DNA of 64,000 nt from Xanthobacter flavus (GTDB taxonomy: Bacteria > Pseudomonadota > Alphaproteobacteria > Rhizobiales > Xanthobacteraceae), in the NCBI RefSeq assembly GCF_017875275.1, contig NZ_JAGGML010000001.1, positions 3,741,001 through 3,805,000 on the forward strand, written 5' to 3'. The position numbers and the translations under genes were made by a program. Numbering within the stretch: the stretch's first letter is position 1; each line of letters opens with the position of its first letter. The notes under the pieces were generated by a model. The model was not told where the DNA came from. It worked only from the letters and a program-made list of their open reading frames with translations, and did no database searches. Shown here one piece after another: positions 47,300 to 55,753 of the stretch.

Positions 47300-48447
47300 C
47301 GGGCCGCCTCCGCCGAGAGCCGCGCGGCGCGCGGGATCAGGCCCTGCGGGCGGAACAGCAGGACCAGCACCACCAGCGCCGAGAAGATGAGGAAGCGGTA
47401 TTCTTGAAGCACCTGGAGCTTTTCCGGCACCAGTACCACCAGCAGGCAGGCGATGAGCGTGCCCCAGTGGTTGCCGAGCCCGCCCAGGAGCACGATGGAG
47501 ATCAGGATCAGCGAATCCCCGAGCGTGAAGTTGGAAGGGGCGATGAACCCCGCCATGAAGGCATAGAGCGCGCCCGCGAGCCCGGCGAGCACGCTGCCGA
47601 ACACGAAGGCGATCGCCTTCCACACCGCCGGGCGGATGCCGAAGCAGGCGGCGGCGGTCTCGTCGGCGCGCACCATGTCGAGGGTCAGGCCGGCCCAGGA
47701 GCGCTCCAGCCGCTGCGCCAGCACCATGGAGGCGGCGAGCAGCGCCAGCGCCGCCACCAGGTAGACCGCGTATTGCGACACGTCGTACCCGAGCATCTCG
47801 AACGGGCGGTTGGGCCGCCAGCCGAAGATGTCGATGCCGCGCACCTGGAGCCCCTGGGGGCCGCCGAGCGTGTCGTTCACCTCCAGGAAGCCCTTGAACA
47901 GCATGGCGAAGGCGATGGTGACCACGGCCGCATAGTGGCCGCGCGCGCGGCACAGGGGCAGCACCAGGACCGCGCCCATCACCCCCGCCACCAAAGCGGC
48001 GAAGGGGAAGGCGAGGATGTGCGGCAGGCCCGACTGCACCACCACCGCGCCCGCATAGGCTCCGGCACCGTAGAGCGAGGCGCCGGCGAAGTTCACGACG
48101 CCCGCATCCCCGGTCTGCACGTTGAGGCCGATGCAGACGGTGGCGGTCAGCAGCACGCTCGCCAGCATGAGCAAATTGAAATGGTCGTCGAGAAACACGA
48201 ACGCCACGGCGAGGGCGGCGAGCACCGCCGCCCCGCCCATGAGACCCTCGTGGACGGTGAACGCCGTCGCGAGCGGGCGGGCGAGCGCCGGGCGGCGCAG
48301 CAGCCACCCGAGCACGAGCGCGAGGGCGCCCACCGCCGCCACCTCCCATTGGTGCTCGCCCTTCAGCAGCAGCACCACCCACGCGGCGCTCGCGGCGATG
48401 GCGCCGAGGCCCACCGCGAGTGGATGTCTTACGACAAGCTCCGGCAT
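47296..48447 (-). CDS. LivM-type ABC permease (second importer)
   Basis: About 383 residues. A long hydrophobic N-terminus carries about three extra helices, then the LivM core (CIGLNVQTGDAGVVNFAGASLYGAGAYAG; DMVRADETAAACFGIRPAVWK; LLGGLGNHWG). Its upstream partner livH is truncated, so the importer may be non-functional unless another LivH complements it. Confidence 0.87.
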   Translation of the reverse strand: MPELVVRHPLAVGLGAIAASAAWVVLLLKGEHQWEVAAVGALALVLGWLLRRPALARPLATAFTVHEGLMGGAAVLAALAVAFVFLDDHFNLLMLASVLLTATVCIGLNVQTGDAGVVNFAGASLYGAGAYAGAVVVQSGLPHILAFPFAALVAGVMGAVLVLPLCRARGHYAAVVTIAFAMLFKGFLEVNDTLGGPQGLQVRGIDIFGWRPNRPFEMLGYDVSQYAVYLVAALALLAASMVLAQRLERSWAGLTLDMVRADETAAACFGIRPAVWKAIAFVFGSVLAGLAGALYAFMAGFIAPSNFTLGDSLILISIVLLGGLGNHWGTLIACLLVVLVPEKLQVLQEYRFLIFSALVVLVLLFRPQGLIPRAARLSAEAAR

Positions 48448-48449
48448 GG

Positions 48450-48731
48450 TCAGACCCTCTCGCTCGGGGCTTCGGCGAGAAGGCCCGTGGGCCGCCACGT
48501 CATGATGAGGATCACCACCGCGAAGGTGAACACGTCGCGATAGGCGCTGGGAATGGGTAGGGCGACGGTGCCGATGGTCTGGAGAGCGGCGAAGAGGAAA
48601 CCGCCGACCAGCGCGCCGTAGAAGTTGCCCATGCCGCCGATGATGGCGGCCGAGAAGCCGGCAACGCCGAGGAACAGGCCCATGCCGAAATTGATCTCGT
48701 TGTAATAGAGCCCGTTCATCACCCCCGCCTA
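48450..48731 (-). pseudogene. truncated LivH-type permease (C-terminal third only)
   Basis: Minus-strand AGVMNGLYYNEINFGMGLFLGVAGFSAAIIGGMGNFYGALVGG...RPTGLLAE is the C-terminus of LivH. About two thirds of the protein is missing. Homology begins immediately after an in-frame TAG near 48732, and the sequence beyond is unrelated. A short product from ATG 48722 (90 residues) could be made but would lack most membrane helices. Confidence 0.85.
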
Positions 48732-48991
48732 GCAGGCGGCCTTCGGTCGCTTGACGACCACTATGATGAGCTATGGAAGAAACCCCTCCTTCACGACGCG
48801 ACATCGGCCGACGTCTAAAGGTGAGCCAGAATGAGTGCGGTGACAGGCAACGGCCAGGCGCTGCGTTGTCGCCGGAAAGCAGCCCTTCCCATTGTCCGAC
48901 ATGGGTCACGACCGCCCGTCGCTCGCCGTTCGTGCTCAACTGACGGAGAACGAACATCGCTGGATGCGTTAAGCAGTGCTTCCGGATCTGG

Positions 48992-49435
48992 CTACCTTGT
49001 AGCAGCGGGGTTGGGTTCGTCTGCCACCGGTTGTCCTGATACGTCTTCCGGGATCTCATGCAGAAAGTTCTGTCCCTTCTGCAGCCTCTTGCCGAGCGTT
49101 TCGACGAATCCCTCGTAGCGCTCTCGCCCCTTGATCTGCGCGGCGGCCTGGGCGTCGCTCGGCAGCGGCGGCGTGATGGTCAACCAGAAGCGCACGAAGA
49201 GCGCGAGCGTGTCGGCGGTGATCCGGAGGTCGCGCTCGATGCGCGCGGCCTGACGGGAGAGGCGGTCGAGGCGCCGGGCAAAGGCCGCCTCGCGCTTGTC
49301 GGCACCGTCGGGCGAGAGGAAGGAGGCGACGGCCGCCTCGACGATCGCCGAGCGGGACAGCTTCCGGCGCTCGGCGAGCTCGGAGATCTCCTTGAGCATC
49401 TGCGGCGGAAAATACACATTCATCCGGTCACGCAT
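48992..49435 (-). CDS. CopG-type ribbon-helix-helix protein of a conjugative element
   Basis: About 147 residues. The N-terminus MNVYFPPQMLKEISELAERRKLSRSAIVEAAVASFL is a ribbon-helix-helix DNA-binding fold; the rest is helical. In many trb-type conjugative elements a CopG gene of this kind lies between traG and trbB. Here it directly follows a traG tail, but no trbB follows. ATG at 49435 has GAGG six bases upstream; ATG 49441 or GTG 49447 are alternatives. Confidence 0.78.
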   Translation of the reverse strand: MRDRMNVYFPPQMLKEISELAERRKLSRSAIVEAAVASFLSPDGADKREAAFARRLDRLSRQAARIERDLRITADTLALFVRFWLTITPPLPSDAQAAAQIKGRERYEGFVETLGKRLQKGQNFLHEIPEDVSGQPVADEPNPAATR

Positions 49436-49443
49436 GGCCATCC

Positions 49444-49666
49444 TCACAGATCGATGCCGTCATGGGGGTCGAGCGCCGCCTGCCTTGCGACGCCGCGCAT
49501 CTGCTGCCGCAGGACACGTGCCAGCTGGGCCGTGTCGTCCGGCTCGTCGTCGAGGACGATGGCGAACTCGTCCGCGGGTCCTGCCGGCGTTGTTTCCTTG
49601 GCGATGGCGATGTGGTCCGGGAGTTCCGGCTCACGGCGCAGGCCGCTGTTGGCGGTGTAGCGGCGC
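49444..49666 (-). pseudogene. C-terminal remnant of a TraG/VirD4 coupling protein
   Basis: A minus-strand frame reads RYTANSGLRREPELPDHIAI...DDEPDDTAQLARVLRQQMRGVARQAALDPHDGIDL and stops at 49444. This matches the tail of conjugative coupling proteins (xANAGIRREPELPxH). Only about 73 residues remain, and there is no start. The upstream side runs straight into a parB fragment. Confidence 0.7.
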
Positions 49667-50014
49667 GCGCTGGACGTTCTCGGCGAGCGAATCCTCCTCG
49701 GCGATACCGCCCTCCCGGATGACGCAGGGCACCGGCGCGGTCTTGGCGAGGCGCTTGCACTTCACCAGCAGCTCCAGTGCCCGGTAGCGCCGGCCGCCGG
49801 CGGGGATCTCGAACATGCCGGTCTCGACGCCGTCGGCATCGACGACGGCGCGGACGCTGAGGCCCTGCAGGAGGCCGCGCCGGGCGATGTCTTCGGCCAG
49901 TTCCTCGATCGAGACCCCGGCCTTCACGTGCCGGACGTTCGCCTGGCTGAGCATCAGCTTGTTGAAGGGGATGTCGCGCGAGGGCGACAGGGTGATCTTG
50001 GCGACGATAGCCAT
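49631..50014 (-). pseudogene. ParB-like nuclease-domain protein truncated into traG sequence
   Basis: From ATG 50014 the product reads MAIVAKITLSPSRDIPFNKLMLSQANVRHV, then the ParB N-terminal core (LAEDIARRGLLQGLSVR; EIPAGGRRYRALELL) and SLAENVQRAPLH. Normally several hundred more residues follow. Here the sequence switches at about 49655-49670 into the traG tail in another frame and stops at 49631 (127 residues). Plasmid- or ICE-type ParB homologues commonly neighbour a DUF932 gene, as here. Confidence 0.8.
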
Positions 50015-50188
50015 CGATATGGTCTCCGCGACGGGCGGCCGGAGAACCTCTCTCTCAGCATCGCGTCCGTCGCGAAGCGCAGCGCCGCCCTCTGCCTCTG
50101 AGGACGGCGCCGCGAACCCGGCGATCCGGAAAGCCGGGACGACACGGGGCCGGAGACACGGCAATCCGCATCTCCGGCTTTCCGGGTT

Positions 50189-51385
50189 TCAGGCGGCCCG
50201 GTCGAGCAGCTTCTTCGCCCGAGCCTCCAGATCGAGCCGGGCGTCCTGGTGGGGCTTGTCCCGCGCGACGGCGGTGATGCCCTGCACGAAGTCGAAGACG
50301 CTCGCGGGCGGACGGCCTTCCTCCATCAGCACCGTCTCGATGATCCTGGCCGTCTCGGCCTTGGAGAAGCCGCGCTTGCGCAGGAACGCGCTGCGGTCCT
50401 CATCCGAGCGGGCCACGATCTTCTCCCGCGCGGACTTGATGCCGTTGACGAAGGGGAGGGGGGAGGAATTGGCGAAGCGGGTCAGCGCCGGTGCCGCCTC
50501 ATGGGCAAAGCGGGATGCGGCGTATTTGGAGTGGCGGATGGTGATCTCCTCGAAATCCTCGACGCCCCAGAGATTGCGGTTCTGGCATACGGCACGCAGA
50601 TAGAAGCTCGCCATGCCGAGCGTCTTCGCCCCGACCTCTGAGTTCCAGCAGTAGAAGCCGCGGAAATAGAGGTCGGGCGAACCGTCGGGCAGACGGCCGG
50701 CCTCGATGGGATTGAGGTCGTCCACCAGGAACAGGAACACATCCCGATCCGAGGCGTAGAGGGTCGTCGTATCCTTGGTGATGTCGACCCGGGGATTGTA
50801 GATGCCGGTGGACCAGTCGAGCACCCCCGGCACCTTCCAGCGGGTGTCGCCGGTGCCATCGCCGGCGATCCGCTGCACGGCGGCGACCAACTCGTGGTCA
50901 AAGATGCGGCCATAGTCGGGACCGGTGACGGCGCGCAGCTCGACCCGGCCGTCCTCGATCTCCAGCGTCTTCACCTGCTCGGCGCGATGGGAGGTGATAC
51001 CATATTGCAGATTGATGCCGGCGAGCGGTGCCGGGAGCTGCCGCAAATAGGCCGCCGGGGCGCCGACCAGGCTCGCGAGCTGGCCGAAGCTCCAGTGGGT
51101 CGGGGCGACGGGGGCGTCCGAGCCCGGCAGCACCAGCGTCAGGCGTTCGGCGTTCTCTCGGCTCGCCTCGACGCGGATCGCCGCACTCTCGACCGTCCGC
51201 GTCCTGCTGTGCTCGGTCCGGCCGTACACTGCGGTGAACAGGTCCGACAGGGACAGGTAGCGCTCGTCATCCGGTCGGGAGAACCACTCTGAGGACACGC
51301 GGCCGATCCGCTCGCCGCGGCTGACGTCCACCTTGTAGCCGCCAGCACCATCGCGCGCGGCGTCCAGAATCTCCACCTGAGTCAT
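50189..51385 (-). CDS. DUF932 domain protein (plasmid/phage-type)
   Basis: About 398 residues of DUF932 (also called DUF945), found on plasmids and integrative elements. Typical segments are RVSSEWFSRPDDERYLSLSDLF, SFGQLASLVGAPAAYLRQLPAPL, and FYCWNSEVGAKTLGMASFYLRAVCQNRNLWG. Function is unknown. It precedes parB on the same strand. It is apparently intact although its element is degraded. Confidence 0.85.
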   Translation of the reverse strand: MTQVEILDAARDGAGGYKVDVSRGERIGRVSSEWFSRPDDERYLSLSDLFTAVYGRTEHSRTRTVESAAIRVEASRENAERLTLVLPGSDAPVAPTHWSFGQLASLVGAPAAYLRQLPAPLAGINLQYGITSHRAEQVKTLEIEDGRVELRAVTGPDYGRIFDHELVAAVQRIAGDGTGDTRWKVPGVLDWSTGIYNPRVDITKDTTTLYASDRDVFLFLVDDLNPIEAGRLPDGSPDLYFRGFYCWNSEVGAKTLGMASFYLRAVCQNRNLWGVEDFEEITIRHSKYAASRFAHEAAPALTRFANSSPLPFVNGIKSAREKIVARSDEDRSAFLRKRGFSKAETARIIETVLMEEGRPPASVFDFVQGITAVARDKPHQDARLDLEARAKKLLDRAA

Positions 51386-51832
51386 GGGTCGTCTCCATGA
51401 CGGGCGCCGGGAGCCTCTCTCCCAGCCCACATCCCGTCATGGCCGAACCGGCCAACCTCTCACTCTCGACTCGTTGCAGGACAACCCCGCTGACGGGTCG
51501 CCGGAGACCCGCAGCGTGGTAGTAGGGAAGCCCTTCCCTCAGAGCCGTAAATCGGAGCGGACGCAAAGGGGGCAATGGCCATGCGGCTCGGCTCAGGACT
51601 GCGGGGATCTTTCCCCCTGGCGCGCTTACGGGCTGTGACCCGTTGCGGCCCTTTGGAACGCCTGCTTTGGGCGCGCGAACTGAACCAGCGCGGCCTTAGC
51701 CGTTACGCACCGTCATGGCGGTGCGCAGCATCTTTGCTGGAGATGGTGCCGGGCTGCTCCCGACTTCCGAAAACTCTCCGCTTGCTGTTGGTAGTAAGCT
51801 TGCCTACCATAAGACAAAAGGAGAACGATCTC
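51386..51832. other. intergenic region between DUF932 gene and parDE
   Basis: 447 bases containing the divergent promoters. I see a perfect 7-bp hairpin AGGGAAG/CTTCCCT with a two-base loop (51524-51539), a short GGGGA/TCCCC hairpin near 51611, and the parD operator candidate. No gene is convincing. Confidence 0.5.
51789..51809. promoter_or_regulatory. candidate ParD operator
   Basis: Inverted repeat TGGTAG-N9-CTACCA, 24 bases upstream of the parD start codon, in an unusually AT-rich pocket. Antitoxins of this class repress their own promoter through such repeats. Confidence 0.55.
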
Positions 51833-52114
51833 ATGGCCAGTGTCGAGAAGGTGAGTGTCGCCCTCACCCCCGAAATGGCGGCGATGATGCGTGAGGTGGT
51901 CAAGACCGGCGAGTATGCGTCGGCGAGCGAGGTCATGCGGGAGGCCCTGCGCGACTGGAAGCACCGGCGGACGCAGCGTGCCAAGGCCATCGAAGAGCTG
52001 GGGCGGTTGTGGGATGCCGGCATGAGCAGCGGCCCCGCTGTCGATGGTGAGGAAGCCTTCGCCCGGATCAGGCAGAAGCTCGATGCCAAGATTGCTGGGC
52101 GTGGGGGAGAATGA
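51833..52114 (+). CDS. parD: ParD-family antitoxin
   Basis: 93 residues. The N-terminal ribbon-helix-helix (KVSVALTPEMAAMMREVVKTGEYASASEVMREALRDW) is typical of ParD, and the C-terminal half is the toxin-binding tail. AAAGGAG precedes the ATG at 51833. It overlaps parE by four bases (ATGA). It neutralises ParE and represses the operon. Confidence 0.92.
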   Translation: MASVEKVSVALTPEMAAMMREVVKTGEYASASEVMREALRDWKHRRTQRAKAIEELGRLWDAGMSSGPAVDGEEAFARIRQKLDAKIAGRGGE

Positions 52115-52395
52115 GCTACCGGCTTCGACCACAGGCCGAGGCGGACATCGAAGCCATCGCCCTTTACATTGCCGAGGACAATCCTTCGGCGGCCCGACGC
52201 TGGTACGAAGATATTTACCGCCGTTGCCAGCGGATAGGGGAGATGCCAGGCATCGGCGTTGCGAGGCCCGAGGTGCGGCCTGAGCTGAGAAGCCTACCAG
52301 CCGGCAACTACCTGATTTTGTACCGCCAGATCGACGAGGGGGCGGAGATCGTCCGTGTCGTGCACGGCGCACGACAATGGGAAGATCTGCTCTAG
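52111..52395 (+). CDS. parE: ParE-family toxin
   Basis: 94 residues of the RelE/ParE fold: LRPQAEADIEAIALYIAEDNPSAARRWYEDI at the N-terminus and RSLPAGNYLILYRQIDEGAEIVRVVHGARQW at the C-terminus. ParE toxins inhibit DNA gyrase. Translationally coupled to parD. Complete, so probably active; it stabilises the accessory region. Confidence 0.92.
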   Translation: MSYRLRPQAEADIEAIALYIAEDNPSAARRWYEDIYRRCQRIGEMPGIGVARPEVRPELRSLPAGNYLILYRQIDEGAEIVRVVHGARQWEDLL

Positions 52396-52619
52396 ATCGC
52401 GCCCGCGGATGGCTGCCAGGCAGGGCTGGAGATGATCCTTTGTGGACCTCGGAAACGTCTGCTTGTGGATGCCTAGCAGAGCATTACCGCCAAAAGGGTA
52501 TGCCGATCGCCGTGCGCATCGGCGCGCAGATGACCACGCCTCGTTTCGTCATGGACTTGGCCTTTCATGGATCACGACTGATCGCATGCGCGCTGGCGGG
52601 GCCGGCGCGCTGATGACGC

Positions 52620-53036
52620 TCACGCCTTCCTTCGGATGGTCCCGTCCAATCGGGTTGCTTCCGCCACGGTGTTCGAAATCGTGCCGTACTTGCGGACGTT
52701 GGTGTGGAGCAAAGCCAGGCGCTGCTCCGTCTCGTCCGTATCGATGATCAGTTCGTAATCCACCGAGACGATCTTCGGTGGGGCGTCCTGCCGAACGGCG
52801 TGGAGCGTGACATCCACCCCGCGCAACTCGAAGTTCAGCATCGGGGTCACCCGCTCGATGCCCTTGATCATGCACGCAGCGATGGCGGCAAGGAACAGTT
52901 CCGCCGGGTTGAAAGCATCGGCGCGCCCGCCGATGTCGGTGTCGAGGGTGATCTCGGCCTCTTTCGTACGGGCGAGGCTGCCGTGTGCGTCGATGCGCGC
53001 CGCGCGAACCTTGTATTCCAGCATGGCGGGGCTCAC
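52620..53036 (-). CDS. OsmC family protein
   Basis: 138 residues of the OsmC/Ohr fold with the peroxidatic-type Cys in AAIAACMIKGIERV. Members reduce organic hydroperoxides, but many, like this one, belong to poorly characterised branches. The start overlaps the thioredoxin-like gene by four bases (ATGA). Confidence 0.85.
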   Translation of the reverse strand: MSPAMLEYKVRAARIDAHGSLARTKEAEITLDTDIGGRADAFNPAELFLAAIAACMIKGIERVTPMLNFELRGVDVTLHAVRQDAPPKIVSVDYELIIDTDETEQRLALLHTNVRKYGTISNTVAEATRLDGTIRRKA

Positions 53037-53269
53037 GCCGCGAGCCAGCGGGCGACATCGTCCGGCTTCGGCAGGCCGCCGGCATGCACCACTTTGCCGT
53101 CGATGACGATGCCGGGAGTCGAGGCGATGCCGTAGCCGGCGATCACCACATAGTCCGTCACCTTCTCCACGCTCACGTCGAGTCCGAGCTTGGCCGCCTC
53201 GTCCCGCACCATCTGCGCCGTTGCCTCGCAGCGGGAGCAGCCGGGGCCGAGAACCTTCACGTCTTTCAT
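53033..53269 (-). CDS. small thioredoxin-like protein (redox-active disulfide type)
   Basis: 78 residues with a CxxC motif (Cys11 and Cys14 in GPGCSRCEAT) and a YGIASTPGIVIDGK cis-Pro segment, matching the redox-active disulfide protein family. It often accompanies COG0701 permeases and ArsR regulators, as here. Probably a cytoplasmic thiol-disulfide partner. Confidence 0.87.
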   Translation of the reverse strand: MKDVKVLGPGCSRCEATAQMVRDEAAKLGLDVSVEKVTDYVVIAGYGIASTPGIVIDGKVVHAGGLPKPDDVARWLAA

Positions 53270-53286
53270 GGCTTCTGCCTTTCTAT

Positions 53287-54351
53287 TCAGGAAAACAGCG
53301 CGTTGAACAGGAAGCCCACGGCGAGGATGCCGGTTGCCACCACGCCGACGAACACGGCGATCAGCTTCAGGCTCAGTACTTTGCGCAGGATGATCATTTC
53401 CGGCAGGGACAAGGCGATCACCGCCATCATGAAGGCGAGCACGGTGCCCAGCGCCGCCCCCTTGGCCAGCAGGGCCTCCACCACCGGGATGATGCCCGCG
53501 GCATTGGAATACATGGGAATGCCCAAAAGGACCGCGGCCGGGACCGACCACCACGCATCCCGCCCCATGATGGAGGCGAGAAGGTCTGCCGGAACGTAGC
53601 CGTGGATGAAGGCGCCCGCCGCGATGCCGGCGATGATCCACATCCACACCTTGCCGACGATGTCGCGCACCGCGTCGAGGCCGGCTTTGATGCGATCCAC
53701 CAGTGTCATGCCGTTCGGCGGCAGCTCGACCGGTGCGGCGCGCACATTGCGCACCCAGTCTTCCAGCCAGCCCTCCAGATGCAGCCGCCCGATGACCCAG
53801 CCGGCGACGATGGCCACCCCGAGGCCGAAGGCCAGATAGGTGAGCGCCACCTTCCAGCCGACCAGCGCGAACAGAAGGCCCAGCGCCACCTCGTTCACCA
53901 TGGGCGCGGCGATGAGGAAGGAGAAGGTGACGCCGAGGGGCACCCCGGCGGAGACGAAACCGACAAACAGCGGCACCGCCGAGCAGGAGCAGAAAGGCGT
54001 GACGATGCCGAGGCCGGCGGCGGCCACATTGCCGAGCCCCTCGCGCTTTCCGGCGAGCAGGGCACGGGTGCGCTCGGCGGAGAAGAAGCTGCGCACCACG
54101 CCCATGGCGAACACCACCAGCGTCAGCAGCATCAGCACCTTGGGGGTGTCGTAGATGAAGAACGCGACCGCCTCGGCCAGATGGCTACCCGGCTCCACCG
54201 GCAGGCGGGCCACCAGCCATTGGGAGAACGGCGCGAGCTGGGCATAGACCGCGAACCACAGGGCGATCGCCGCGACCGTTGCCGCCGCCCAGGCCAGGGG
54301 CGAGGCCTCCCGGGGCGGCTTGCGCCCGGTCAATGACAGGTCGGCGCTCAT
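53287..54351 (-). CDS. COG0701 permease (DUF318/ArsP-like)
   Basis: About 354 residues with eight or more membrane helices and the family motifs TPFCSCSAVPLFVGFVSAGVPLGVTFSFLIAAPMVNEVA and LGIPMYSNAAGIIPVVEALLAKGAALGTVLAFMMA. Relatives include ArsP organoarsenical exporters; the substrate here is unknown. It lies 17 bases upstream of the thioredoxin-like gene and overlaps arsR (ATGA). Confidence 0.87.
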   Translation of the reverse strand: MSADLSLTGRKPPREASPLAWAAATVAAIALWFAVYAQLAPFSQWLVARLPVEPGSHLAEAVAFFIYDTPKVLMLLTLVVFAMGVVRSFFSAERTRALLAGKREGLGNVAAAGLGIVTPFCSCSAVPLFVGFVSAGVPLGVTFSFLIAAPMVNEVALGLLFALVGWKVALTYLAFGLGVAIVAGWVIGRLHLEGWLEDWVRNVRAAPVELPPNGMTLVDRIKAGLDAVRDIVGKVWMWIIAGIAAGAFIHGYVPADLLASIMGRDAWWSVPAAVLLGIPMYSNAAGIIPVVEALLAKGAALGTVLAFMMAVIALSLPEMIILRKVLSLKLIAVFVGVVATGILAVGFLFNALFS

Positions 54352-54656
54352 GCGGCTCTCCTGTTCGATGACGCGTCCAGGCTCGCGAGGACAGCATCGA
54401 TGATGGCGGCCTGCTCGGTCGGCAATTCGGGATTGCGGCGGTAGCGCACCCATTGGGCGTCCCGCCGGTCGACCACCAGGCCGGCCTGCTTGAGGACCGC
54501 CATATGGCGCGACATGCGGGATTGGGTGACGCCGAGGACGCGCACAAGCTCGCAGACGCAATGCTCGCGCCCGTCCCACAGGAGGCGGACCGCCGCGAGG
54601 CGGGTGGGTTCGGCCAAGGCCGACAGAAGGGTGAGCGCGGACTGCATGGATCCCAT
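54348..54656 (-). CDS. ArsR-family regulator
   Basis: 102 residues with the winged-helix fold. The CVCELVRVLGVTQSRMSRHMAVLKQAGLV segment keeps the Cys-x-Cys pair used by ArsR for As(III)/Sb(III) sensing. First gene of the arsR-permease-thioredoxin-osmC operon, so it probably represses it. A 28-bp imperfect palindrome overlaps its start. Confidence 0.9.
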   Translation of the reverse strand: MGSMQSALTLLSALAEPTRLAAVRLLWDGREHCVCELVRVLGVTQSRMSRHMAVLKQAGLVVDRRDAQWVRYRRNPELPTEQAAIIDAVLASLDASSNRRAA

Positions 54657-54683
54657 TTACGCTCATGCGCATATGCGTGTAAA
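54656..54683. promoter_or_regulatory. candidate ArsR operator
   Basis: A 28-base imperfect palindrome bounded by TTTAC and GTAAA, with a CATGCGCATATG-type core, touching the first base of the arsR start codon. Size and position fit ArsR/SmtB-type autoregulation. Confidence 0.5.
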
Positions 54684-54896
54684 CGCATTTCATTCGAGGT
54701 CTATCGCCGGTAACGTGGCGATTTCGGCCATCGGTGACGACAGTTTCGGGTGTGTCCGCCCGCCGCTGTGGTTCGCGCGCAGGACCGCGGACGCCGTCCG
54801 TCCTGCATCACGAGTGGGGTATTGGGCGTGGATCGATGCGGCAGGAGGCGCAAGCGCGCCTAAAATGCTCGGGCTCAACCCCGGCTCAGGTCGGAG

Positions 54897-54914
54897 GGGC
54901 GGACGTGTCCGCCC
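54897..54914 (+). promoter_or_regulatory. hairpin or operator upstream of Spy-like gene
   Basis: Perfect inverted repeat GGGCGGAC-GT-GTCCGCCC ending 18 bases before the Spy-like start codon. The half GTGTCCGCCCGC also occurs at about 54751. It could be a regulator site or a 5' leader hairpin. Confidence 0.4.
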
Positions 54915-54932
54915 GCAAGAAGGGAGAGCGTC

Positions 54933-55499
54933 ATGAAAATCAAGTCTGTCTCCATTGCGCGCGTCGCAGCGTATGCGCTGGTCGCGGCGGCATTGTTCGC
55001 GGTGCCGGCGAGCGCCCAGATGGGCGGTGGGCCGGGCCAGGGTCCGGGGATGATGGGTCAGGGTGCGGGATATATGGGTCCCGGCCAGGGGGGCTGGGGT
55101 CCCGGGTTCCATCGCTCGGCCCGGGGCATGATGGGCGGCTGCGGGGGCTGGATGACCGGTGATGCCGATGGCGAGCTGCCCGCCTTCATTGAGGGGCGAG
55201 CTGCATTCCTGAAGGCCGAGCTCGGCGTCACCGATGCGCAGGCCAAGGCATGGAACGCCTATGTGGTGGCGATGAAGAACAATTTCGTCAGCATGCAGGG
55301 CTTGCGCCAGGCCATGCGCGCCAGCTTTGACGCCGACACGCCGGTGGAGCGCCTGGAGTCCCGTATCGCGGTGATGGAAGCCCGCGCCGCCGCTCTCAAG
55401 GACATGAAGCAGCCGCTAAGCGACCTCTACGCCGCGCTCAGCGATGGCCAGAAGAAGAAGGCCAACGAGCTGCTCACCGGCATGGGATGCATGATGTGA
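54933..55499 (+). CDS. Spy/CpxP-like periplasmic protein, Met/Gly-rich
   Basis: 188 residues. A signal peptide ends at AVPASAQ (about residue 29), then a Gly/Met-rich region (GMMGQG, RGMMGG) and a helical domain (ELPAFIEGRAAFLKAELGVTDAQAKAWNAYVVAMK) resembling Spy/CpxP LTxxQ proteins, which act as periplasmic chaperones induced by envelope stress and metals. AAGGGAGAG precedes the ATG. It opens a block with an exporter and a two-component system. Confidence 0.75.
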   Translation: MKIKSVSIARVAAYALVAAALFAVPASAQMGGGPGQGPGMMGQGAGYMGPGQGGWGPGFHRSARGMMGGCGGWMTGDADGELPAFIEGRAAFLKAELGVTDAQAKAWNAYVVAMKNNFVSMQGLRQAMRASFDADTPVERLESRIAVMEARAAALKDMKQPLSDLYAALSDGQKKKANELLTGMGCMM

Positions 55500-55753
55500 G
55501 CGTGACGGGGCGGGCCTCGCCGCCGGCCCGGGCGGGTGTGCCCACCGCCTCTGACGGACTTTGTCGCGACCGGCCTGTCTCATCAGGCTGGCTCCGCCAG
55601 GCGGATGTTGCCGGGATTGTCGTCCGCCGCGCGCATTGAGCCTGCCGAGGATCGCCCCGGGTTCCGAGCAATGCGCCGCGTCCGAAATGATGCTGACATC
55701 GGCCTCGCCGGATGTCGGCGCGACGCGGTGGAGACTTCTGGCAGGAGGTGAAA

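Noticed and set aside
48450-48722. A complete small membrane protein of 90 residues
   Set aside because: The sequence is the C-terminus of LivH and homology extends upstream of its ATG to a TAG, so it is a truncation rather than a native small gene.
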